Shown: positions 23,101-35,018, numbered from the stretch's first letter. The stretch: 64,000 nt of DNA from Lutjanus erythropterus (GCA_020091685.1 CM034607.1:26516145-26580144); one strand, 5' to 3'. Program-made: numbers and translations. Notes: generated from the letters alone by a model not told the origin.

Positions 23101-24385
23101 TCTCAGCTATGTTTGGACAACACTAATTATAGCTGATTTCAGGCCCATCACATGTCATGCATGTCATCATTTATACCATCATCATAAGTTGACACTGACT
23201 TAGAATTTTCCCCTGTCCCATAAGGTTTTCTCCGGTGCTCCGGTTTCCAAAGCTCTCAGCTATGTTTGGACAACACTAATTATAGCTGATTTCGGCCCAT
23301 CACATGTTGCATGTCATCATTTATACCATCATCATAAGGTGACACTGACTTAGTGATTTTCCCCGTCCCCATCAGGTTTTCTCCGGGTGCTCGGTTTCCC
23401 CCAAAGCTCTCAGCTATGTTTGGACAACACTAATTATAGCTGATTTCGGCCCATCACATGTCATGCATGTCATCATTTATACCATCATCATAAGGTGACA
23501 CTGACTTAGTGATTTTCCCCGTCCCCATCAGGTTTTCTCCGGGTGCTCGGTTTCCCCAAAAGCTCTCAGCTATGCTTGGACAACACTAATTATAGCTGAT
23601 TTCGGGCCCATCACATGTCATGCATGTCATCATTTATACCATCATCATAAGGTGACACTGACTTAGTGATTTCCCGTCCCCATCAGGTTTTCTCCGGTGC
23701 TCGGTTTCCCAAAGCTCTCAGCTATGTTTGGACAACACTAATTATAGCTGATTTGGCCCATCACATGTCATGTATGTCATCATTTATACCATCATCATAA
23801 GGTGACACTGACTTAGTGATTTTCCCGTCCCCATCAGGTTTTCTCCGGGTGCTCCGGTTTCCCCAAGCTCTCAGCTATGTTTGGACAACACTAATTATAG
23901 CTGATTCGGGCCCATCACATGTCATGTATGTCATCATTTATACCAGTGTTTCCCAACCCTGGTCCTCAGGGCCCACTGCCCTGCATGTTTTAGATGTTTC
24001 CTGCTCCAACACACCTGATTCAAATCATCAGGTTGTTGTCAGGCTTCTGCAGAGGCTTGATGATGAGCTGATCGTTTGAATCAGGTGTGTTGGAGCAGGA
24101 AACATCTAAAACATGCAGGGCAGAGGGCCAGTTGAAGGCTACTGATTTATACCATCATCATAAGGTGACACTGACTTAGTGATTTTCCCCGTCCCCATCA
24201 GGTTTTCTCCGGGTGCTCGGTTTCCCAAAAGCTCTCAGCTATGTTTGGACAACACTAATTATAGCTGATTTCAGGGCCATCACATGTCATGCATGTCATC
24301 ATTTATACCATCATCATAAGGTGACACTGACTTAGTGATTTTCCCGTCCCCATCAGGTTTCTCCAGGTGCTCGGTTTCTCTAAAA
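23101..24385. repeat. Seven-copy ~153-bp tandem satellite
   Basis: Units start with TCTCAGCTATGTTTGGACAA at 23101, 23254, 23408, 23564, 23716, 23869 and 24233, giving spacings of 152-156 bases. The last interval is lengthened by a MITE plus its target duplication. Each unit contains a CATGTCATGCATG palindromic stretch and TTTTCTCCGGGTGCTC. Units differ mainly by single-base indels in C, G or T runs. One partial unit (TCATGCATGTCATCATTTAT) is present at 47581-47632 beside the shortened 33-bp array. Confidence 0.9.
23944..24144. mobile_element. hAT MITE inserted in the satellite, with 8-bp TSD
   Basis: It starts CAGTGTTTCCCAACCCTGG and ends GAAGGCTACTG. It is flanked on both sides by ATTTATAC (23936-23943 and 24145-24152), an exact 8-bp target-site duplication. 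The interior is a long near-perfect palindrome (CATGTTTTAGATGTTTCC mirrored by GGAAACATCTAAAACATG). It has no coding capacity. It is the same family as 17790-17963 and 27101-27274. Confidence 0.92.
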
Positions 24386-25419
24386 AGACTTAATAAATAA
24401 ATAAAGACTCAAACAATCATTAAAAATAAGTATTGATGTGCATGTCATTCTTTTAAAGTTGGCTCATTACTTTTATACAAATGGTTTATGTTTACAGAAT
24501 TTATTAATGCCACACACACTTAATGTTTTGCATCAGCATTCATGATTACGCAGGTTACTTTTATGTTTTGTTGCTTTGGTGGAGATAATAGCTTGTTGAC
24601 AAGAGGACAAGCGCTCCTCCTCTTTCATTTATTCTGATCCATTCTTCTTGTTGGTTTGAAACGATATTCTCTTGAAGGTTTAAACACAAAAATAAAGCAG
24701 TTGATTCACTTAATTGGAGAATCATTTAAACTAAATATCACTCCTTTATAAAATCAGGAAATAAGGGGGAAAGGTGTTTTAATAGTGTTTTAATTGGTAT
24801 AAGTCTCTTTTAGTCAGCTGAACTTTTTGTCTGTTTGGATGCTGGCAGATGTGAGGAAGTTAATGGGAGCCTATGGGCTGCAGGCTGCAAGCTGCTCACA
24901 CTCAGTGACGTGTTGCAGATGAGGGCATTAAAGGTGTCTGTTTTGAAGTAGACCCAATGATATTTTAAGTGCACTTAAAAACAAACACACAAACAAATAA
25001 CAAACTCAAGTACTAAGTCCTCAGCACTTTTATGCAAAGGTGGAAGTAAGTAATTACAGGTATGCAAATTACTGTAATAAAGTAGTTTTCTGGGGTACTT
25101 GTACTTTTCTGAGTAGATTTTCAAGTCTTTGCTTTTACTTGTACTTGTGCATTACACTACTTGATTTGCTCAGTTGCTTTTAAAATCATAGTTGAGTGAG
25201 TACAATTTCAATTAATATGAGACTTTTCATCTGCAGTTGTGTAGTCAATCAGACGATCTGATCGCAAACGGTCCAAGGAAAACAAAGACATAAAGACAAA
25301 AAACAAAACAAAACGCTGCAGCAGAACAGATTTGAGTACGGATATTAATGATCAATCATTAATTGATTAACTGCCATTAAGACTATAACAAATTAAAAAA
25401 AAAGGTATTCATGGCAGTA

Positions 25420-25489
<70 letters not shown>

Positions 25490-25490
25490 T

Positions 25491-25530
<40 letters not shown>

Positions 25531-25640
25531 TGAATAAAAAATACCTAGAAATTGATAAAATTAAAAATTTAGTTAAAAGCCAGACTAAAAGGTGGGTCTT
25601 AAGTTTGCTTTTAAAAATATTAATATTACACTTTCCACCA
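24386..25640. repeat. Intergenic sequence with AAGTAC-type repeat and CA/GA microsatellite
   Basis: No coding exon is recognised. A teleost AAGTAC-type repeat (GGTGGAAGTAAGTAATTAC, GGTACTTGTACTTTTC) lies at about 25039-25165. A (CA)n tract of ~52 bases starts at 25423 and passes into (GA)n up to about 25525. Confidence 0.6.
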
Positions 25641-26574
25641 CTGCTTTTACGTCTGTACACTAGCTATTACTGAAATAATTATTTTATTTATTCTTTAAGT
25701 ACAAAATGGAAATATTTCCTGCACCTGACTATTTTCAAAATAAAACCAGTACACAATTTGCCTCGGTCCAGACCTTCGATTCCGCACACTTCACCTAGTA
25801 ATAAAGTATAACGACTTTACATTCACACATACAGTCTGTTATAAGGCCAGTACTCAATACGGTTTTTGGTTTGTTCCATATCGGCTGTATGTATCAGATT
25901 TCATACTTTTATTTTGAAAGCAGAGCCGTGGTGTGATTTTTTTAACCCGGAAGTGGTGGACACCATCAGGCTGCGGGTGTTGTTGCACTGTCGATACATT
26001 TTCTGTGTAATATTGCTCTGTAAGTTGTGTCACTGCATTGTCTTAAAGGACAGACGTGCATGTGAATTTGTTTTCAAGAAAAGCTTGTTAACATTTGGTG
26101 AGTTTCATTAATACTTTGTCACAAAGTCAAGGAAAGTCGAGCTCATAGCAAACGTTAGCTAACAACTCATAACAACTAAACACAGCCTGCAGCTGAGTGT
26201 GACTTTTCTCCTGTGTTTCAAGTTATATCAATTACAAAATGTATAAACAAACCACTTTAATTAACACACTCGACTCTAAGTAGTAATTAAGTGTATGTTA
26301 ATTAAATAAAGCTGCATTTAAGCTGCAAGTAAAACTAGTCTCCAAACAGTGTTCACTACATTTTTCTTAATGTTTGTGGCACATGTGGTTCAGTATTTTT
26401 ACATATGAATTTTAATTATTGGTCTTTTATTATGTAAACATGCCAAATGTTGGCTGCCCCAGCTATAAAAGACTTATATACACGCACATGTGCATGGTAT
26501 TTGACATGTATATATTACATAAAAAATGAATCAAAATAAGCTTTAGTTTCAGTAATCAAATCAAAGGCAGAATC
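25641..26574 (+). pseudogene. Duplicated naxe promoter and non-coding first exon (orphan copy)
   Basis: This block aligns by eye along its whole length with 47930-48862, which lies directly upstream of naxe. It keeps the ETS-type site CCGGAAGT (25947-25954) and the splice donor TTTG then GTGAGT at 26098, which would end the non-coding first exon. Substitutions and small indels separate the copies. The homology stops at about 26574, where sequence homologous to lmna exon 11 begins. No naxe coding exon follows. It could still act as a promoter (inference). Confidence 0.7.
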
Positions 26575-26582
26575 CGCAAGTC

Positions 26583-27632
26583 TGCCTCACGTTCCTGCGG
26601 AGGCATCTCCGAGGGTTTACTGCCACACTCCTGCGTGTTCAGCACCAGCACCCTCGCAAGGTGGGCACTGCTGACATATGACTTCAGACTTTTAAAAGCT
26701 TTATGGAAATCAAACAAATTATTCAGCTACTCTCTATCTTTATTTTAATTTTTATTTGTTTTAACTTTGTTAATTTTTCCAATTAGGGTGGAACCAGGAT
26801 GGAGAACTGTCCAATCATGTGAGCCGCTGGATCCACGCTGACACACTTCCAACTATTCAAAGTTTTTAGTTCTTCAGTTACCTGTTGTACTTATTAAGTT
26901 CAGTTCATGTACTTTGGAATACTTTTCGAGATATTGTATACAATGAAACTTCATACTGCTTTTTTTTATACTGTATATAGGCATGTTCTGAAATGTTTTC
27001 TTGAATTCTTGATTTAAGCAGCCACTTTTGTTTGTATCTGTGACATTAAGGGTTGGAAATCTCTACCAGGCTGCCACCTAGTGGCAAAATATGAGCCTAG
27101 CAGCATTTCCCAGTCCTGGTCCTCAGGGCCCACTGCTCTACATGTTTTAGGTGTTTTCCAGCTTCTGCAGAGGCTTGATGATGAGCTGATCATTTGAATC
27201 AGGTGTGTTGGAGGAGGGACACACCTAAAACATGCAGGGCAGTGGGCCTTGAAGGCCAGGATTGGCAAACACTGCTTAAAACAACTGTTTGGCCCAATTT
27301 GTTCTGATAAATCTTGCAGCTTGCTGGTAGATACAGTCCTATATTTTTAATGCTGTTCATATCAGAGATAAATCAGATTTGCATTTCACTCTGTACTGAA
27401 CTACACTGATGCAGCAGGGTCGCTGTAAATTAATTTGTCTTAGCTTATTTTGAGAAATACCTTTAATTTGAACCAAGTAATCAAATCAAGTTGACCCCAA
27501 CTTTGCTTCAGATCCACAGAATATTGAGTATTTTTCATAGTTTTTTATAATTCTGCCATATTTGTCTTGATCAACAACAGTGATGTGATAGCTGTTCACA
27601 CATACACACATGACTTACCATGGTATGGATAT
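26583..27632 (+). pseudogene. Duplicated lmna terminal exons and 3' UTR (lmna pseudo-exons)
   Basis: The block is colinear with 17242-18329. The 3' part of lmna exon 11 is at about 26585-26660 but has lost several bases (CGTTCCGCAGCGGA reduced to CGTTCCTGCGGA; one C lost in the CCCC run), so its frame is broken. The exon 12 copy at 26787-26822 keeps the acceptor TTAG and still encodes a short tail ending CPIM and a stop. The MITE inside the 3' UTR is included (27101-27274). Over about 300 bases around the MITE I see no difference from the parent. The upstream lmna exons are absent, so this is a truncated, non-functional copy. Confidence 0.85.
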
Positions 27633-29189
27633 ATTATAAGAGACAGACTATTTAAATTGTGGGTGAAATCTATATTACTGACTGTGATTAATTTGCACAA
27701 TTGGTCTTTTGTTTTTAAAAATCAGACAACAAAAGTAAATATTTGACAGTGTTTGAACTGTAAAATCATCAACATTTAAAGCACATGTATTTTTTGTGGG
27801 TATTTAACACAATACACTAAAAAATTCTGTAATTCTCAAACATTCCTGCACTCTTTGCTGCAGACCCTTTCACTGATGAATATTACAGAGCCCCAGCGAT
27901 GGTGGTTAGTGATTGGCAGGTGTTTTAACAGGTGGTAAATGCTGTGTAAGTGTGTGTGATAGTATGTGAGTGTGTTTGCATGGAGTCTTTAATTTCAATT
28001 TCATGCATTTTCCTGGGAAATTGTGGATTGGAGCAAGAGACATAGGAGAGAAAAGAAGGTTGGATGACAAGATCGGTGCAATGAGATTCATTTTTAGCTT
28101 TTCCCCATCCCCAATAACCAAACTCAGCACTTTGCTATTTATTGCCATTTCTGTTTCTCAGAGGCTGTAGAGAGTGCAGATGTATTAATAAAAACAATAA
28201 AGTTTATCATTTTGAAATTTAAATATCTAAATCTAAATCTCCTCACACTGATGAGATAGTATTCCCATGTAATGCCATACACCATCTGTTCTTCACTTCC
28301 AATGGTTCCTTCTTCTTCGAGTGCGTCATAGCGCGCCTAACACTCAAAGTGAAAAACAAGATATCTTGTCAATGGCATGGAAGCGTTGAGGCTTAAATGA
28401 TAAGATAGCTTATCGATTATGGGAAAGATTAAAGTGAAATCTCTTGATAACTGTTGAATGAATTGCCATTAAATTTATTACAGACAGTTATATAATAACT
28501 TGGCAATCCTCTGAGTTTCTCTGGATGTTTATCTGATTTGTTTTTTGTTGTGTCCTTTATTCAGCACAGGAGAAGACCTGGTCCATGTATGCGGCATTGA
28601 TAGCTTTCTTGTTCAACAGGCTCAGACTGTTCAGGCCTGAGCATAACACAACACAGGGTTTAATGAAGATAAACAGAGACAGGACTTAAAACATGAAAAA
28701 ACCCACCAACAACTAGAACTTAAAACTAGAATGGCCAAAGGAGGTGTGGATGGAAGTGATTTATTTTAAAATGCATTCTCTTTACAAATACAGCCACCCA
28801 ATTCAAAATATCACAGATTAAATAGAGTAGATTATTTGCATAGCACTTTTTCAAAAAGAAAACAAAAAGAAAACAAAACAAAACATTATTTTACATTAGA
28901 TGCATTTGGCAGAAGTTCATTTAACTCCCACAGTAGTTGGTGCAAGATGTTCACGCTCCATGGATACAGAAATCAATAGATAAGCAGATATAAAATATGT
29001 ATTCAAACTGACCAGCATAAAAACGTGTTGATACTTAGTGTTCAGATGTGTTTACTGATGTGACGTTGTCAAAGTCCGTTTGTCTTTGTTTAGTTTTTGT
29101 GGAAAAGCCCTGATTGCCTTTCACACCTGAATGCATCGTGTCCAGAAAGCTCACAAACTCTTTTGTCACTCTTGCTGTAATCTTTGACA
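27599..29189. repeat. Segmental repeat, copy 1 of a ~1.6 kb pair
   Basis: It aligns with 30041-31624 from CACATACACACATGACTTAC to TGTAATCTTTGACA. Differences seen by eye are mostly single-base indels. It carries no recognised gene; the open frames shared between the copies near 27906-28170 and 29114 are short and unrecognised. Confidence 0.85.
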
Positions 29190-29299
29190 TTCAGCTGAAG
29201 CTCCATGAGAAATGGGTGGGTGGTGGCATTGTTCCATGGCTGCATGCACCCGACCTCTTCCTCAGAAAACCGTCAGGCTGGAGCACACTGTCTTGAAAT

Positions 29300-29570
29300 G
29301 TCACTCCTGTTTTAAGCGTATTTATATTTGTTTTAGGAATCATTATTATTATTATTATTATTTCCTTTTTAAGAATATTGATAATAATGATACCTTCTTG
29401 TATGCTTTTATCATGTCCTACTTGTTTTTATATATGTAATATTTTATTATCTAATGTGCTATTTTATGTTTATCATGTACAATGTCACATTTTCACATGA
29501 GTTTACACTTGTTGTATGAAATGCGCTATATGAATAAAGTCGACTTGACCTGACTTGACTCCGTCACAGG
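29300..29570 (+). repeat. LINE-type 3' tail and unique spacer between duplicate copies
   Basis: GAAATGCGCTATATGAATAA followed by AGTCGACTTGACCTGACTTG is the kind of 3' tail I know from vertebrate L2/CR1-group retrotransposons. An (ATT)n run is at 29341-29362. The remaining sequence to 30040 is non-coding and not part of the duplicated block. Confidence 0.5.
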
Positions 29571-30040
29571 ACTGACCACAGACACACACAAAAAGAAATC
29601 CCAAAAATAGGAAGGTGAATGTTGATCTGGGCATTGCGTTACTCATTATAACCGATTATTACCTGCTTCTCATGACCGAGCTGTAAATTTCCATTTTTGT
29701 TTTTAAAACAAAGTTTATATAACCCGTGGTTTATGCACACCTGAGCATAATAAAGGTTCAGATCAAGTGAGCAAAGATGGATGATTTAATATTTCATCGC
29801 TCTGACTGAACAAAATCTGACATTACTATTATAACAAAAATAAAGAACAGTTCTGACTCTTCAAATGTTCATTAATATTTTTCTAGTAAAACTTCACACC
29901 CACTTGGACTTTATAGAGCATTTTACTTAAGAATTCAAATTAAATGCTTTGACATAATCCATCCAATCAGGTATTAGAAGAATATAAGAAGTTTTGTAAC
30001 TGGAATAATAAATAAAAATATAAATCAGACAGTAACTTAT

Positions 30041-31624
30041 CACATACACACATGACTTACCATGGTATGGATATATTATAAGAGACAGACTATTTTAATT
30101 GTGGGGTAAAATCTATATTACTGACTGTGATTAATTTGCACAATTGGTCTTTTGTTTTTAAAAATCAGACAACAAAAAGTAAATATTTGACAGTGTTTGA
30201 ACTGTAAAATCATCAACATTAAAGCACATGTATTTTTTGTGGGTATTTAACACAATACACTAAAAAATTCTGTAATTCTCAAACATTCCTGCACTCTTTG
30301 CTGCAGACCCTTTCACTGATGAATATTACAGAGCCCCAGCGATGGTGGTTAGTGATTGGCAGGTGTTTTAACAGGTGGTAAATGCTGTGTGTGATAGTAT
30401 GTGAGTGTGTTTGCATGGAGTCTTTAATTTCAATTTCATGCATTTCCTGGGAAATTGTGGATTGGAGCAAGAGACATAGAGAGAAAAGAAGGTTGGATGA
30501 CAAGATCGGTGCAATGAGATTCATTTTTAGCTTTTCCCCATCCCCAATAACCAAACTCAGCACTTTGCTATTTATTGCCATTTCTGTTTCTCAGAGGCTG
30601 TAGAGAGTGCAGATGTATTTATAAAAACAATAAAGTTTATCATTTTGAAATTTAAATATCTAAATCTAAATCTCCTCACACTGGATAGAGTAATTCCCAT
30701 GTAATGCCATACACCATCTGTTCTTCACTTCCAATGGTTCCCTTCTTCTTCGAGTGCGTCATAGCGTCGCCTAACACCTCAAAGTGAAAAACAAGGTATC
30801 TTGTCAATGGCATGGAAGCGTTGAGGCTTAAATGATAAGATAGCTTATCGATTGCGGGAAAGATTAAAGTGAAATCTCTTGATAACTGTTGAATGAATTG
30901 CCATTAAATTTATTACAGACAGTTATATAATAACTTTGGCAATCCTCTGAGTTTCTCTGGATGTTTATCTGATTTGTTTTTTGTTGTGTCCTTTATTCAG
31001 CACAGGAGAAGACCTTGGTCCATGTATGCATTGATAGCTTTCTTGTTCAACAGGCTCAGACTGTTCAGGGCCTGAGCATAACACAACACAGGGTTTAATG
31101 AAGATAAACAGAGACAGGACTTAAAACATGAAAAAACCCACCAACAACTAGAACTTAAAACTAGAATGGCCAAAGGAGGTGTGGATGGAAGTGATTTATT
31201 TTAAAATGCATTCTCTTTACAAATACAGCCACCCAATTCAAAATATCACAGATTAAATAGAGTAGATTATTTGCATAGCACTTTTCAAAAAAGAAAACAA
31301 AAAGAAAACAAAACAAACATTATTTTACATTAGATGCATTTGGCAGAAGTTCATTTAACTCCCACAGTAGTTGGTGCAAGATGTTCACGCCTCCATGGAT
31401 ACAGAAATCAATAGATAAGCAGATATAAAATATGTATTCAAACTGACCAGCATAAAAACGTGTTGATACTTAGTGTTCAGATGTGTTTACTGATGTAACG
31501 TTGTCAAAGTCCGTTTGTCTTTGTTTAGTTTTTGTGGAAAAGCCCTGATTGCCTTTCACACCTGAATGCATCGTGTCCAGAAAGCTCACAAACTCTCTTG
31601 TCACTCTTGCTGTAATCTTTGACA
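30041..31624. repeat. Segmental repeat, copy 2 of a ~1.6 kb pair
   Basis: Direct copy of 27599-29189 in the same orientation, separated from it by about 850 bases. The sequence differs mainly by small indels (for example TAGCGCGCC against TAGCGTCGCC). No gene is recognised in it. Confidence 0.85.
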
Positions 31625-33515
31625 GTCTTGACAATATAGGGGCATTTGACAGCCCCTATATTTATCATGTATCCCCAAAAAAGAGCCCAACAGAGAGCCC
31701 ACCCTGCTTCTTAAGCTCTTGCATGGAAATGAAACATTGCTTAAAATGTCAAGACATATTATAGTAATCTATTATTTCACAGTGGGTCTTCATTTTTAAG
31801 TTTTGTGCACACTGGAAGGTTTTACTATTCAGGTATGTTCAGACACACTCAGGTTGAACTTACTCACTCTTCTTTTGCCTGGCAGAGTGTTCTGTGGTTT
31901 CCACTGAATCTTGACTGCCATCGACCTTGAACAACCGGCCTTTTAGGTATGTGACTGTAACGCTATCACTGTGTTTTGCTGGAATCATTATTCTCTGGCA
32001 AAATTTCCTTGCATTCATCAATGTAGGCTGCAATCTGTGGTACAGTGTCATTGTGACGAGGTGTTGACTCGACTCCATGATAATTCTGTGGCTGCAGTGT
32101 TTAATAATGTTGTGTTGAGTTGCATTATATTCAGGGTTTCCTGCTGTGTTTCGTTGTGGAGCTGGGCTGAAATCAACCCACCTCCACTAACATTTTGGAA
32201 AAGTATTACAGTTTAATCAAATAAAACTAAAGTACACTAAACTTCGTGTTTCATGGCGAGACATCAGACTTCGCTGCCACCTCACGGCCACACCCTTCAA
32301 TGACAGTGTAATCCTTTAATAACTTTTAATCACATACTAGCATAGATGTTACACAGCGATTTTGAAGCCGTTCTGATTAATCCTGTAGGAGGAATTCGTT
32401 AAAATACAACATGTGGAAAACACCAACAATGAATGAAAATTTGTGCGTCTTGGTGTGATACAGGAGCATACCAGTTTTCATGCATATCGGTGAAATGAGC
32501 TGCAGACGCCCATCAACAAAATTCAACAGACTTCATAAAGGTAGAATTTATGGCTGCTGTGTTAAGTTGCAATAGATTGTACAGGTCACTGAGTGTGTGT
32601 ATGTATGAGAAACAATAAAAATTGAAGCTGCAAGCAGCATTGAACAGGCCCTCACACCCCCACGCCACTCGGAGGGCCAGCAGCCACAGCCTCGTGGCCG
32701 GATTCGCCCCAGGCCAAGAGGCTCTGGATTGTCAGATAGTGGACAGTGGGATATAAACTGATCTCTATAGTTAAAGAGCAGCTTCATTAATTATTATTGC
32801 AGGCTCTATATTGCAGGAAATGGTACTTTTATGTACCATTAAATACAAATATTCCTGCCATGTTCCTCTCTCAACTATAAGGTGCCCACGTTCCCACTTA
32901 CAGAAAAGACATTTAAATAATTCCTGTCCACCTATAGGTAAATCCAGTCAAAGAGGACACTGTCACACCAAGTCATGTTTCCATCACTTCAGTGGACATT
33001 ACATTGACTTAAATTCATTTTCTGGAGACTCAACCTGACCCCACCCATAACCACTACTGGCCTAACTCTAACTCTTACCTTAACCTGAACCTAAACGCAA
33101 CCTTAACCAAACAATGAACCAATTCCTCACCCTGAAAATTCTAATTTATGTTATGTTAGTTTTGTTTCACTTTACTCATGAGGACTCGCGTTTTGTCCAC
33201 ATAAGGAAAGCGAGTCCGCACAATGTGAGTGTGTAAACATATTTATGTATCCACAACATGAGAAATACGCATCAACACCCACTCACAAACACACAAACTC
33301 ACACATGTACAGTTTCTCACAGTCACGTTTGCTCAACCCAGCCAAACATCATGGGCCGTGGGCCAAGATAACTTCTGATGTTGCTTTTCACAGGAATTTA
33401 ACGGTTGAGTGAGGGTAATAAATTAATCAGCTTTGACAAGTTATATAAAAATAAAAAACAAGTAGTGATTTCACAATAACCGATTGACAGGTACGATAGT
33501 TACAACAGTTTGAAG
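31625..33515. other. Intergenic sequence with a SINE-like repeat
   Basis: No coding exon is recognised. A dispersed element beginning GAAGCTGCAAGCAGCATTG, then CCCCCACGCCAC, is present at about 32624-32735. A better copy is at 34073-34365. The minus-strand open frame at 31860-32078 is not recognised. Confidence 0.5.
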
Positions 33516-33520
33516 GTCAC

Positions 33521-33908
33521 TGTTAGAGTAATAAACGAAAACACAGGAACGGTCTGAGATTCAAAATGAGTAGGATTATTTAATGAAAATCTTGCATGCA
33601 AGTGAACAGGTTACATACAGGAGTCTGCAGTGTAAGTGTTCGATGAAAGAATGTTCAGACAGGATTTTTATAACGGAAATGGGCGAAATATAACATTCCT
33701 ACTAATAGTCTCATGACAACAAATGGGTACGGTGTCCTTGAAAACAAAACACCTTGTTCTGTTCCTCTGTGTAATGTCAGTTCCTCCTTTCAGGGGTGCA
33801 GCTTCTTCTTCAGATGCTCGCACAATCATGTCTATATACAGCATAATTATTTCAGTTCATACATTTCAAACAGTATATAAAGTATAAAATCACCATATTT
33901 TTCTAACA
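33521..33908 (-). mobile_element. Solo LTR with 5-bp target duplication
   Basis: The element starts TGTTAGAG and ends TTCTAACA, the TG...CA ends of a long terminal repeat. It is flanked by an exact GTCAC duplication (33516-33520 and 33909-33913). Length is 388 bases. No internal gag/pol sequence is present, so it is a solo LTR left by recombination. A TATAAAAA on the minus strand in its middle suggests minus orientation. The retroelement family is not determined. Confidence 0.75.
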
Positions 33909-34072
33909 GTCACCCTTCAATAGGGTACCTAAGGGACAAATTTCTGGTGCCCAATCATTACATTTATACCACTCTTATCTCAACTCATAATTTTGATTCA
34001 TTAATTCATAATCTAGATTTATCTCATAACTATGGCATTTTAACTCATAATTCCAACTTTTTAACTCATAAT

Positions 34073-34365
34073 TAAAGCTGCAAGCAGCGTTTTACGGGCA
34101 CTCGCACCCCCACGCCAGTTGGGGGGCCGGCGGCCACAGCCTCATGGCAGGATTCAACCCAGGCGAAGACCTAGCCATTTTGGCCTGCCCACTGCTGACA
34201 ACCCTAATACACGTAAATTTTCACGGTGACTGATTCAACCGCCAAATTTGGTGAGTTGTTGAGTATGTTTAGGCCCTCAAAAATGTGATTAATTTGGAGG
34301 AATAATAATTACAATTTGTTCAGTTTCAGTAGGGTCCTCGCACCCAAGGGTGCTCGGGCCCTAAT
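34073..34365. repeat. Dispersed teleost repeat (AAAGCTGCAAGCAGCG type)
   Basis: It begins AAAGCTGCAAGCAGCGTTTT, then GGGCACTCGCACCCCCACGC, and ends CCAAGGGTGCTCGGGCCC. This is a repeat I know to be widespread in fish genomes. A related partial copy is at about 32624. Confidence 0.65.
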
Positions 34366-34760
34366 AACACAGTGGTTTATGCAGTAGGTAACTACAGTGT
34401 TTGCATTCACTTTTTTTACATGTCACTTAATTGTCTCTGCCATACATTCTACTGTACTGTATGTATTTGCCATGTTATAGAAACTGATTGCTATCATGTT
34501 ACATTTGTTTTTAATAAAACTATCTGATGAACCTCTGTTGAACACTTTTTTGTTTTTTTAGCATTTAATCAGAACTGATCCTTTTAGTTGATTGTAACGG
34601 CTTCAGCGCTTGCAGTGGAAATCCTGGTTTATCTTTCCTTTCAACATCACTATCTGCATGATCTTCCTATCATGTTGCAATAATTGTTCTTACATATGCA
34701 ATATGCATTTGCCAAACCTGTCTCAATGCTACTTAGAGGACACTCCCACTTAACGTTATG

Positions 34761-34828
34761 TATAAAAAAGGAACCAGTGGTGATTACTTCTATCAGAGGA
34801 GGAGTTCATCTCATTGTCATTAACGAAG
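34761..34828 (+). promoter_or_regulatory. Lipoxygenase core promoter and non-coding first exon
   Basis: TATAAAAAAG at 34761-34770 is a good TATA box. About 30 bases downstream a short exon would start and end at GAAG, with donor GTAAGA at 34829. The matching acceptor CCCCACAAG ends at 34993, giving a 165-base 5' UTR intron before the ATG at 35019. The TSS itself is inferred from TATA spacing. Confidence 0.6.
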
Positions 34829-35018
34829 GTAAGACAGAAGTTTTATGAAATGAGTTAGCAATGATTGGACTAAAATCAGTGAGAAAAGTTCTACATTTTG
34901 CTAATGGCCCTTTCTTTGTGATACCTGTGTTTCAAAGATTCTTTAAACGTTCTTCTAATGACAGTGCATTGTTATTATTTCTCTCCCCACAAGGATTCTT
35001 CTGCTTTCCAGAGTGATA

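Noticed and set aside
23101..24385. Regularly spaced repeats considered as a CRISPR-like array
   Set aside because: The whole ~153-bp unit is repeated without variable spacers, in a vertebrate genome; it is a satellite.
31860..32078. Minus-strand 72-codon ORF considered as an exon
   Set aside because: No family match and no matching splice partners nearby; it sits in repeat-rich intergenic sequence.
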